A DNA stretch of 64,000 nt from positions 62,001 through 126,000 of the forward strand of contig JAKVAZ010000014.1 of NCBI GenBank assembly GCA_022447225.1. Direction: 5' to 3'. The notes below the pieces were generated by a model that saw nothing but the letters and a program-made list of their open reading frames with translations, was not told the DNA's origin and did not search any database. This DNA comes from Fuerstiella sp. GTDB lineage: Bacteria > Planctomycetota > Planctomycetia > Planctomycetales > Planctomycetaceae. Both the position numbers and the translations under genes were made by a program. Shown here piece by piece: positions 26,749-33,905 of the stretch. Numbering within the stretch: position 1 is the first letter of the stretch; each line of letters starts with the position of its first letter.

Positions 26749-27330
26749 TCAACTGGCCAGTACGGCCTGGTCGCCAAGGTTCGAACTGTTTGCCGGGATC
26801 AGTCTCCAACCCAGTCGTTGCGCTGCATTGAGCACGAGCTCTGGATCCTGCTCGATCAGCTTTTTCAGCTGCATGTCGACTAGGTTCTTCAAGTCGGCAT
26901 CAGACGTATTGTCCAGGGTCGCACGACGTTGCATGTCCTGTTCGCGTTGAAGTTCCCAGAGAAGTTCAAACAGACGTAACAGACGTGGAGAGGACTGTCC
27001 TCTGTTCACCAGATCATGGATTGCAGCGACCCACTTCTTCAGGAAGCTATCGAATCCACCCACGGCTTTGATGCCGAGCTGAAAGATACGACGTCGGCGT
27101 TGCTGGTCGCGGGTACTGCAGTACGCGGTAGCGAACTTCTGGATGACGAGCTGATCCTGCTGTTGGCGTTTCTTACGCCTTCGCAATCGCTCTCGCCTGA
27201 CATGACAGAAATTGCATACCGTCACTCTTTGCGGGCGGTCTCGATAGCGCCGCCGGAAGCTGGTTAGCGGTTTGAGCTCTGCGCACTCTGAACACAATTT
27301 GACAGGTTTTTCCGTGATTTTCCTCTTCAC
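26749..27330 (-). CDS. Basic zinc-finger-like protein of unknown function
   Basis: GTG 27330 has GGAGG nine bases upstream and gives 193 residues. An N-terminal CSEC...CNFC pair of CxxC knuckles spaced by an Arg-rich loop suggests a zinc ribbon. Residues about 45-70 (RRERLRRRKKRQQQ) are very basic. The rest is helical, with several Leu/Gln/Arg-rich segments. It may bind nucleic acid. A TTG at 27396 would add 22 residues. It faces the DGR terminator and lies at the possible left edge of the integrative element; membership of either is unproven. Confidence 0.6.
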   Translation of the reverse strand: MKRKITEKPVKLCSECAELKPLTSFRRRYRDRPQRVTVCNFCHVRRERLRRRKKRQQQDQLVIQKFATAYCSTRDQQRRRRIFQLGIKAVGGFDSFLKKWVAAIHDLVNRGQSSPRLLRLFELLWELQREQDMQRRATLDNTSDADLKNLVDMQLKKLIEQDPELVLNAAQRLGWRLIPANSSNLGDQAVLAS

Positions 27331-27500
27331 TATTTGACGCCTCCGTGCCAAATTTGGAGATCCTCTGTTGTTGACCCTAACTAGAGTCAGCAGCAAGAGT
27401 TAAAGTGTGTCATGAGGCCGATTATACCACTTATGGATACCGTGGTGATGGTCCGAAGTCGCGTTCTGATTCGTCCAATGCTTGAAGCGAGCAAATCAAT

Positions 27501-28427
27501 ATGGCAGGACTCAAGGAACTTGATGATCAGCTGGCTGATCTCTACGACTTTATTAGCGCAAAGATCTCTTATGAAGAATTGCGAGTTCGCGTTCGGCCTT
27601 TATTGGGCTCGCTTACGCACGATGACAGGGGAGGGCGAATTGATCAGTTTGGACAGAAACTGTTGTTTCCTCGCTGGCGTATGGATTTCCAAACCTACGG
27701 ACATGTTTTCACGGCACTGTTCGGTGACATTCGAGAGGATGGAATCACTCAACGCCTGTACCAGTTGTTTGTAGAACTGGTCCGGCTGGAATGTGAACCG
27801 CAGAGCGACGACTCTCAAGACAGCACCATATCTCGCGTTCAGGGAGCACTGCACAGATACCTGACGATTCGGGGATGTGGCCTATGTGCCTATCCTGGGC
27901 TGGGTGAATTCGTCCCTGTTCCTGTTGAAGGGGCACCCCCGTTGGCCCGGGGTTATATCCTGTCAGAAAATGGCCAAGAGTTTACCGAACACTCGCTTGG
28001 TACCACGGTGACTTTTGACGAAAACGATGTGCGAAATAACCTGGCCGGGAGGGCTGTAGAGAGTCTATTTTCGGATCTGTGTGGGGGTGTGAAAAACGTA
28101 GCACCTGACGAGTGCAATACAGTTAACGACTGGCCGCAACACTGCACCCATTCACAAAACTTTGGATATGTGAACTGGTACGGAACCAAATTCACATTCT
28201 CAGCGACACAGCAGGGCGTCGTGCAGCATCTCTGGCAGGCAAAGGTTGATGGCACGCACGTTGTTTCCGATGCCGATCTCTTGGAGGCATGTGGTAGTGA
28301 CGCAGGTCTATTGCGGGATGTATTTCGTTCACGAGGCGTATATCACCCAGCATGGAACACACTCATCGTTAAGGCTGGAGCTAGCAACCAGCGCAAATTG
28401 GCAGACGGAAAACTTGAAGAAATTTAA
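27501..28427 (+). CDS. Unrecognised protein with winged-helix-like C-terminus
   Basis: The 308-residue product has no family I can name. The N-terminal half is rich in helices (LADLYDFISAKISYEEL, ITQRLYQLFVELVRLE). The C-terminal part (FTFSATQQGVVQHLWQA, VSDADLLEACG, LLRDVFRS, WNTLIVKAG) has the pattern of a winged-helix domain seen at the ends of many mobile-element proteins. It could regulate or bind DNA in the adjacent element. It is followed directly by the 11-bp direct repeats at 28431. Confidence 0.6.
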   Translation: MAGLKELDDQLADLYDFISAKISYEELRVRVRPLLGSLTHDDRGGRIDQFGQKLLFPRWRMDFQTYGHVFTALFGDIREDGITQRLYQLFVELVRLECEPQSDDSQDSTISRVQGALHRYLTIRGCGLCAYPGLGEFVPVPVEGAPPLARGYILSENGQEFTEHSLGTTVTFDENDVRNNLAGRAVESLFSDLCGGVKNVAPDECNTVNDWPQHCTHSQNFGYVNWYGTKFTFSATQQGVVQHLWQAKVDGTHVVSDADLLEACGSDAGLLRDVFRSRGVYHPAWNTLIVKAGASNQRKLADGKLEEI

Positions 28428-28430
28428 AAA

Positions 28431-28470
28431 GCCACATCTGGGCCACATATGGGCCACATATGGGCCACAC
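28431..28470. repeat. 11-bp direct repeats, iteron-like
   Basis: The unit gccacatatgg occurs three times head to tail (the first copy with one change) plus a partial fourth. The 11-bp spacing is about one helical turn, and the repeats lie just upstream of the excisionase-like and primase-helicase genes. They may be protein-binding iterons or an integration-associated site. Confidence 0.5.
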
Positions 28471-28488
28471 TAGCCCCGGCATACTCCT

Positions 28489-28534
28489 TTCAGTGTCACG
28501 CTGATGCGTGATCAATCGTTCCCGCGACACTGAA
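28489..28534. promoter_or_regulatory. 9-bp inverted repeat before the excisionase-like gene
   Basis: TTCAGTGTC (28489-28497) and GACACTGAA (28526-28534) are perfect arms. The 28-nt centre contains the palindromes ACGC-TGAT-GCGT and TGATCA. It ends 13 bases before the next start codon, so it may be an operator or origin structure. Confidence 0.45.
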
Positions 28535-28547
28535 TATGGAGATTTGA

Positions 28548-28820
28548 ATGCTTAGCACGCTGCAACCGGTTGAGGCTGATGTTGCCTATCCGCTGCCCCT
28601 CTTTATGTCGATCACCGGACAAGGCCGAAACGCACTCGCACAGGCCCGCCGAGATGGCCTGACGATCCGCAAACGAGGAAACCGCAAATACGTCCTCGGA
28701 AGCGATTGGATCGAATTCCTGCAGTCACACGGAACCGTAGAAGAACACGCCTCTAAACAAAAAAAAACGCCCGCCGGTTCACAAGGCCGGCAGGGCGTTG
28801 AATACACAATTAACGGATAG
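28548..28820 (+). CDS. Small excisionase-like DNA-binding protein
   Basis: The 90-residue product resembles a small MerR/excisionase-type winged helix: 'FMSITGQGRNALAQARRDGLTIRKRGNRKYVLGSDWIEFL' has the recognition helix and basic wing of such proteins. A Lys-rich tail follows. ATG 28548 has GGAG seven bases upstream. Seven bases separate it from the primase-helicase gene, so they form an operon. It would serve as excisionase or repressor of the element. Confidence 0.6.
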   Translation: MLSTLQPVEADVAYPLPLFMSITGQGRNALAQARRDGLTIRKRGNRKYVLGSDWIEFLQSHGTVEEHASKQKKTPAGSQGRQGVEYTING

Positions 28821-28826
28821 TTAACT

Positions 28827-31073
28827 ATGAACATGTTATTAAATGAGTACCCGAACGACAAAGAAGAAACGCGGCAACACGCGCGAGGCCAATGGTGCAA
28901 CATCCTGTGGGATGTGTGCGGGCTGACTAATGAACAGCTGGATCCGAAAGTGCATGGGCCGTGCCCCAAATGCGGAGGCAAAGACCGATTCCGGGCGTTC
29001 GACGATGTGGCTGAAAGCGGCGGCGTCTTGTGCAACCAGTGCCACGACAAGCGGAACGCAGACGGTTTTTCGACCATAGAATGGATGCTGGACTGTACCT
29101 TTCCTGAAGCCTTAGAGCGGGTCGATGATTGGCTGAGTGGTGGCGGTGGCAATAGAAAAACATTGCCGGCAAATGCCGGTAAATTGCAGAAGAGCCATAA
29201 ATCGAAAACCGCCCACGACGATGTTGAGCGGGCCATTTCCGCAACAGCATGGAGCCTCGAGCAGAATCACCTGATTACTACGCAACGGGCACCTGATGCT
29301 CTCTGGGAATACACGGGTAGGGAAGGTGAGCCGATTGGATATGTTTTGCGATGGGATACTCAGAACGGCAAAGAAATTCGGCAGGTAAGCCGCACTGACA
29401 CTGGCTGGGTGTGCGGAGCGATGAATGAACCCCGACCGCTGTATGGCTTGAGAGATCTGGTCGCGGCGGAAACGGTGTATGTCTGTGAGGGCGAAAAAGC
29501 AGCAGACGCTGCTCGGTTGCTGGGATTAGCTGCTACGACGTCCAGCCAGGGTTCTGCATCACCGCAAAAATCGGACTGGTCGGTACTAAGTGGTAAACAT
29601 GTGGTGTTGCTTCCCGATCACGACGAGGCGGGGAAAAAGTACGCATCCCAAGTCGCGAAGTTGATCCGCGAACAGGCAGCTCACACAGTCGTGGAAATCA
29701 AATGTCTATCCGACGACTGGCCTGACATTCCGGTTGGTGGCGACCTTCATAACTGGTGCGAGCACTATCACACGGAAGGACTGGATGTACCAGCGATACT
29801 TGAGCGTCTGAAAGCCATTGAATCCAGACCTTCCACAGAAGGCGAAAGCGGCAGCGAAGTCACACGAGTCCTAAGGTTTGCCGGAGTAGACGTTGCGGAT
29901 CATTGGCACCTTATCAATGAGCCGACGAAGTGGCTGGTGGATGACATTTTCTCATGCGGTCAACCGACCATCGTTGGGGCTAAGCAGAAGTCACTTAAGA
30001 CAACTCTAATGGCTGACCTCTGTGTCGCTCTCGCAACTGGTCGTTCTTGGCTGGGGGAATTCACTGTACCACTGCAACGGCGTGTGCTGTTAATCACAGG
30101 GGAGGCTTCTCTCAAGTCAGCTTTGAAGAAGCTTGGCAAGGCAGCTGGCTCCGGGTGTGGTCCGGAACAGCTTAAGCACTGGATCAGGGTTGAAGCTGCA
30201 AACTTCCCAACATTGCCCCGTCAGCCAGATTGTGATGCCGTGGCGGCGGCTATTGTGGAACATGACATCGACGTCGTTATTCTGGACCCGCTTTACATGG
30301 GCCTGGAGGGCTTGAATACCGCCAATCTCACCGAGGTTGGTCCGGCAATGCGACGATTCATGGCCGCGTGCCGACCAGCTGAAGTCGTTATCTGCCACCA
30401 CGTAAAAAAAACTGCCAGTTTTGACGACGCTCCCAATCTCGAGGACCTAAGCCAAGCCGGCATCGCTGAATTCGCTGGCAACTACTGGTTGATGGGCCGG
30501 ATGGGTGAATACCAAGGCGAAGGCATTCATAACATAGCGATCCGCGCAGGCGGTCGAGACGATCAGTTCCACCTTCTACAAATGAATTTTAACGAGATCT
30601 TGTGGCAAGCAGATTTTGTGGACCTCCAGGAACACCGAGAAAAACGAATAGCCGACAGACAAACAAAAAAACACGAAGCTGAAGCCAAGATCCATCACGC
30701 CAAAGTCGAGCGTGCCCGAGCACGCATTACTTCCATTATGCGGAACCACAAGACTCCGCGATCTAAGAGGAATATCGAAGACCTTAGAGGTGAAGTCCCG
30801 CAACTGGCGTTTCGTGAGGCCTTCGCAGACATGGTTACGGAAAAAACCATCGCGATTCACCCGTACCGCGACGTTCAGCGTCGGCTTGTGCAAGGCGGCT
30901 ATCTGCTTGCTGAGTACGGCGACGAGTACGAGAAGGAATTCGCCGAATCTGAATCAGTCGAATCTGAATCAGTCGAATCTGAATCAGTCGAATCTGAATC
31001 AGCGACTAACGACACTGAACAGGAAGACGGTAAGCCAAAAGAGTGTGAGGAACCTGAGGAGGATACTCGTTGA
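28827..31073 (+). CDS. Mobile-element primase-helicase
   Basis: The 748-residue protein combines replication modules. An N-terminal zinc-binding primase domain lies near residues 40-75 (CPKCGGKDRF...CNQCH). A TOPRIM-like domain follows near 210-290 (VYVCEGEKAADAARLLG, VVLLPDHDEAGKKY). Next comes a RepA/AAA-type helicase near 370-600, with P-loop GAKQKSLKTT, RVLLITGEAS and Walker B VVILDPLYMG. This is the primase-helicase layout of satellite phages and integrative plasmids. The C-terminus is a low-complexity ESESV tail. It should initiate autonomous replication of the element, probably from the repeats just upstream. Confidence 0.82.
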   Translation: MNMLLNEYPNDKEETRQHARGQWCNILWDVCGLTNEQLDPKVHGPCPKCGGKDRFRAFDDVAESGGVLCNQCHDKRNADGFSTIEWMLDCTFPEALERVDDWLSGGGGNRKTLPANAGKLQKSHKSKTAHDDVERAISATAWSLEQNHLITTQRAPDALWEYTGREGEPIGYVLRWDTQNGKEIRQVSRTDTGWVCGAMNEPRPLYGLRDLVAAETVYVCEGEKAADAARLLGLAATTSSQGSASPQKSDWSVLSGKHVVLLPDHDEAGKKYASQVAKLIREQAAHTVVEIKCLSDDWPDIPVGGDLHNWCEHYHTEGLDVPAILERLKAIESRPSTEGESGSEVTRVLRFAGVDVADHWHLINEPTKWLVDDIFSCGQPTIVGAKQKSLKTTLMADLCVALATGRSWLGEFTVPLQRRVLLITGEASLKSALKKLGKAAGSGCGPEQLKHWIRVEAANFPTLPRQPDCDAVAAAIVEHDIDVVILDPLYMGLEGLNTANLTEVGPAMRRFMAACRPAEVVICHHVKKTASFDDAPNLEDLSQAGIAEFAGNYWLMGRMGEYQGEGIHNIAIRAGGRDDQFHLLQMNFNEILWQADFVDLQEHREKRIADRQTKKHEAEAKIHHAKVERARARITSIMRNHKTPRSKRNIEDLRGEVPQLAFREAFADMVTEKTIAIHPYRDVQRRLVQGGYLLAEYGDEYEKEFAESESVESESVESESVESESATNDTEQEDGKPKECEEPEEDTR
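30945..31002 (+). repeat. 15-bp tandem repeat in the primase-helicase gene
   Basis: gaatctgaatcagtc occurs almost four times in a row, encoding ESESV units at the acidic C-terminus. The length is a multiple of three, so slippage would change repeat number without a frameshift. Confidence 0.8.
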
Positions 31074-31111
31074 TGCTCGTTAACGAGGACCAACGAACAT
31101 CTATTCGGAAG

Positions 31112-31168
31112 GAGGTGTGTGTGTGTTGTTTTCCCCTTTAGGGGGAAACAACGACAAACACATACCTC
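31112..31168. promoter_or_regulatory. Long RNA hairpin after the primase-helicase gene
   Basis: A 12-bp stem (31125-31136 with 31141-31152, one G-U pair, TTTA loop) is extended by GAGGT (31112-31116) and ACCTC (31164-31168) with a GT-rich imperfect middle. No U-run follows on the plus strand. It may be an attenuator, a processing site or a packaging signal of the element. Confidence 0.5.
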
Positions 31169-31214
31169 ATGTACATACGGCATCTTTGCAAGGGTTACAG
31201 AAACGGAGAGTTAA

Positions 31215-31334
31215 ATGGCAGAATCAAGTGAGGTGAACTCGATCCGAGGGTTAAAACGAAAGAAACATACTCTGGTCGGGCATGACGGACGCACAGCTGG
31301 CGAACTCACGGTGGAAGATCATGTGGCTGATTGA
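31215..31334 (+). CDS. Small basic protein, 39 residues
   Basis: ATG 31215 follows GGAGAG nine bases upstream. The product MAESSEVNSIRG... contains a central LKRKKHTL basic patch and an acidic end. It lies between the primase-helicase and the terminase-like gene in the same direction. No family is recognised; short length keeps confidence low. Confidence 0.35.
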   Translation: MAESSEVNSIRGLKRKKHTLVGHDGRTAGELTVEDHVAD

Positions 31335-31469
31335 ATAGGCAAAAGGTCGTTCAGCAGTCGTTACTAAGCTTCAGGGAGGGGTAAGGGGGCAAAAAGTTAC
31401 AAGCCATCCCTTCACAGAACCCCAATCCTAACGCGCACAAAAAAATCGATTTTTGAAAGCAGAGATGAC

Positions 31470-31814
31470 ATGAACCCCGAGGACATTGGGCATCTGGATC
31501 CTGGTACGGCTGAGTGGTACACCGACATTGCTGAGATGTATCAGCTGTCAACCGTCAAACTGCGGACGCTGTTGGTTGCGGCAGAGGCATTTGATCGGTC
31601 GCAGCAGTGTCGTCGAGAGGTTGAAGCGGCTGGGCTGATGGTTCTTGATCGCTACGGCCAAAGCAAAGTTCATCCCGCATCAGACGCTGAGAAGTCAGCA
31701 AAGAGTCTCTACCTGGCCGCCTTGAAATCACTCGACCTGGACAACGTCCCTGAGCCAGTGACTAGAGGGCCGGCGCACAAATACCTGTCGAAGAGCGCGG
31801 TTGCAATCGAATAG
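31470..31814 (+). CDS. P27-like phage terminase small subunit
   Basis: The 114-residue product matches the P27 small-terminase pattern: YQLSTVKLRTLLVAAEAFDRSQQCRREVEAAGLMVLDRYGQSKVHPASDAEK, with the 'RYGQ.K.HPA' turn typical of the family. Small terminases select DNA for packaging. A stand-alone copy without large terminase, portal or capsid genes is what phage satellites use to redirect a helper phage's packaging. The final KSAVAIE codons are repeated in degenerate form at 32269. Confidence 0.75.
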   Translation: MNPEDIGHLDPGTAEWYTDIAEMYQLSTVKLRTLLVAAEAFDRSQQCRREVEAAGLMVLDRYGQSKVHPASDAEKSAKSLYLAALKSLDLDNVPEPVTRGPAHKYLSKSAVAIE

Positions 31815-31817
31815 TTT
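31800..31817 (+). repeat. 18-bp direct repeat, copy 1
   Basis: gttgcaatcgaatagttt recurs exactly at 32269-32286. This copy spans the last codons and stop of the small-terminase gene. Confidence 0.6.
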
Positions 31818-31857
31818 GCGGCAAAGACTCCCAGTGTAATGGCGCTCTTTTAGGTGA

Positions 31858-31882
31858 ACCGCCAGGTGCGTTGCCTGGCGGT
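31858..31882. promoter_or_regulatory. 9-bp perfect hairpin after the terminase-like gene
   Basis: ACCGCCAGG (31858-31866) and CCTGGCGGT (31874-31882) surround a 7-nt loop. It lies 44 bases after the stop codon. Without a U-run it is a weak terminator candidate. Confidence 0.45.
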
Positions 31883-31982
31883 GTTCCACGGGGTTCATAT
31901 GACAGACGCTTTTGAATTGTTAATTGGGATTAACAAATTCCGTGGGAAATAAACTACTTCGCTACAGCAGTTCAATGTGTCA

Positions 31983-32159
31983 CTACAAGAGGAATAAAGC
32001 CCCTAAAAAAAACACGACAATAAAGATAAGAACGATGCAACCAAGGGCTACTGCTTCATCCTCTTCACCTGGCCAAGTTATTCCGCCGCCACAATGTGGG
32101 CATGTTTTGCCGCCTTGGCCAATCCCGTTTCCACAGTGCGGACATGGTGTCAGAGCCAT
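31983..32159 (-). CDS. Small double zinc-ribbon membrane protein
   Basis: ATG 32159 gives 58 residues: two CPHCG knuckles (CPHCGNG and CPHCGGG), a short acidic linker, and a strongly hydrophobic C-terminal helix (ALGCIVLIFIVVFFLGALFLL). This is the layout of tiny zinc-ribbon tail-anchored proteins. A longer open frame extends to 32396 but lacks a plausible N-terminus. It is the only minus-strand gene of the element between the terminase and the integrase. Confidence 0.6.
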   Translation of the reverse strand: MALTPCPHCGNGIGQGGKTCPHCGGGITWPGEEDEAVALGCIVLIFIVVFFLGALFLL

Positions 32160-32268
32160 TTCATTGAACCTTCGGTAGTGGATGAAATTTATGACTGACT
32201 CCGAGTCTATAAACCAGAGCTCCTGCTTCAACTGTTGTATGTGTGAATACAAGTGCAGGATCGCGTCA

Positions 32269-32286
32269 GTTGCAATCGAATAGTTT
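32269..32286 (+). repeat. 18-bp direct repeat, copy 2
   Basis: Exact copy of 31800-31817. The preceding 20 bases are also partly similar and encode a SVAIE-stop ending in the same frame, suggesting a remnant of a duplicated terminase gene end. Confidence 0.55.
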
Positions 32287-32452
32287 TTTGGGAACATACA
32301 GATCCTTAAATCTAGTGTGAAAAATTTGAACTCTCCCGTCCCGCGTGGACGGTTAAACGCTGCTGCTATGTGTTGCATGTCCGGAAACGGCTGCACGGTT
32401 TACTAGAACCGAAGGACGCTAAGGCCGCAGCGTTTTTGCGTGGAGTTTTTCA

Positions 32453-33595
32453 ATGGCTAAGCGAGCTAAAAACGAAGGCACGATTTTTTGTCGCAAATCT
32501 GACGGACGCTGGGTAGGCCGAATCCAGATCGGCGTTGATGCCGTCACAGGAAACAAGAAGCGGAAAGTCGTCTACGGCAAGACAGAACAAGAAGTCGTTG
32601 GCAAACTGGCGGCACTCAGGATGCAGTCTGGCAAGGCGATAGACTTTGAACGTCAGAAGGATTCGCTGGCGGCATTTCTCTCATGGTGGCTGGAATACGA
32701 AGTGAAGCCGAATCGGGCTGGCAAGACTTATCTGGAATATGAACTTGCCGTCAGGCTCTACATCGTGCCGTTCATTGGCGGAATAAAACTTGCCAGACTG
32801 AACGTCAGGGATATCAGTCAGTGGATGGCGGCTATGTCTCGAAAGAAGTTCACGAACAACATGCGGAAGCGGGCATTGCGTGTCTGTCGCGCGGCACTCA
32901 ACCGAGGCATCAAACTACAGTGTGTGGACAGCAATCCCGCCAATGCGGTTGATATGCCAAAGGTTCGAAAGCGTGAAATCAGGCCACTCGAAGTCAGTGA
33001 ATGCAATTCGCTGTTTGCTGCCTGTAAAGATCATCGATTAGGTGATGCAATCATCGTGGCAGCGACTACGGGACTCAGAAAGGGTGAAGTCCTGGCATTA
33101 AAGTGGGCTGCCGTGAATCTGTCAGAAGGTGTTCTGGTAGTCCGTGAGACGTTGGAAGAGGTTGCTGGAGGATTGCGAACGAAGGCTCCGAAGACGGCAG
33201 CAGGGAGGCGAGTCGTAACGCTGGGAGCCATTGCTGTCGAAGCACTAAAGCGCCGTCGTAAGAAAGCACTGGCAGACGGCATGGAGCCGTCAGAGATCCC
33301 GTTGGTATTTCCGACAACGACTGGCACCCTACAGCGGCCATCAAACTTCGATCGCAGAGTCTGGCATCCTATTCGGGAAGCCGCTGGAATTTCGGACGAC
33401 TTCACGTTCCATGATCTGCGACACACTCAGGCAAGCCTGATGATTGCGGCTGGCGTGCCGATGAAGATCGTCCAGGAACGACTAGGGCACAGTGATTACA
33501 CCTTAACAGCGAATACCTACAGCCATCTGATGAAGGGGGCGCAGGCAGAGGCTGCTGAAAAGGTGGATCGGCTGTTTGTAAATGTACCTGTTTGA
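32453..33595 (+). CDS. Tyrosine recombinase / integrase
   Basis: The 380-residue protein has an N-terminal arm-binding domain (GTIFCRKSDGRWVGRIQIG), a SAM-like core-binding domain (about 65-150), and a catalytic domain with the expected residues: Arg in ATTGLRKGEVLAL, HDLRHTQASLM box, and the tyrosine in ANTYSHLM. It ends 80 bases from the 3' end of tRNA-Arg, the classical position for an integrase acting on a tRNA gene. It should integrate and excise the element at 27-33.7 kb. The matching left attachment copy was not found by eye. Confidence 0.92.
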   Translation: MAKRAKNEGTIFCRKSDGRWVGRIQIGVDAVTGNKKRKVVYGKTEQEVVGKLAALRMQSGKAIDFERQKDSLAAFLSWWLEYEVKPNRAGKTYLEYELAVRLYIVPFIGGIKLARLNVRDISQWMAAMSRKKFTNNMRKRALRVCRAALNRGIKLQCVDSNPANAVDMPKVRKREIRPLEVSECNSLFAACKDHRLGDAIIVAATTGLRKGEVLALKWAAVNLSEGVLVVRETLEEVAGGLRTKAPKTAAGRRVVTLGAIAVEALKRRRKKALADGMEPSEIPLVFPTTTGTLQRPSNFDRRVWHPIREAAGISDDFTFHDLRHTQASLMIAAGVPMKIVQERLGHSDYTLTANTYSHLMKGAQAEAAEKVDRLFVNVPV

Positions 33596-33674
33596 ATCCG
33601 CCAAGGTACATTTTTGAGGTACACAGCAGACCGTTCGAGAATACACACAGTTGTTTCACCAATGAAAAAACAAA

Positions 33675-33748
33675 TACGCCCGGCAGGATTCGAACCTGCG
33701 ACCTACGGTTTAGAAGACCGTTGCTCTATCCAGCTGAGCTACGGGCGC
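33675..33748 (-). tRNA. tRNA-Arg (anticodon TCT)
   Basis: The 74-nt minus-strand sequence folds into a full cloverleaf: acceptor GCGCCCG/CGGGCGT, D arm with GCTCAGCTGGATAGAGC, anticodon stem ACGGT/ACCGT with loop CTTCTAA, and T arm with GGTTCGAATCC. CCA is not encoded. It is the probable integration target of the neighbouring integrase. Confidence 0.95.
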
Positions 33749-33905
33749 TTGATGTTTTCGTCTGTGTTTTGTCGTTTCGACGTCTGTCGTAAAACTTTGG
33801 ACATCGGCCCCACGAAAGCAGTGATATCCAGAGGCGGATTATGTCAACCGCCACAAAAAACAGCAAACACAAGCTGAACAGGCCGTGAAAAGACGGCTCC
33901 AGCAC

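Larger units (their letters stand above)
27400..33748. mobile_element. Phage-satellite-like integrative element at tRNA-Arg
   Basis: Gene content is excisionase-like protein, primase-helicase, P27-like small terminase, small accessory proteins and tyrosine integrase, with no structural phage genes. It is bounded on the right by tRNA-Arg(TCT). The left edge is approximate: no copy of the tRNA 3' end was seen. It could lie anywhere from just after the DGR terminator to the 28431 repeats. Confidence 0.6.

Noticed and set aside
26560-28430. Left attachment copy of the tRNA-Arg 3' end
   Set aside because: No matching T-arm or acceptor sequence was found by eye, so the element's left end is left undefined.
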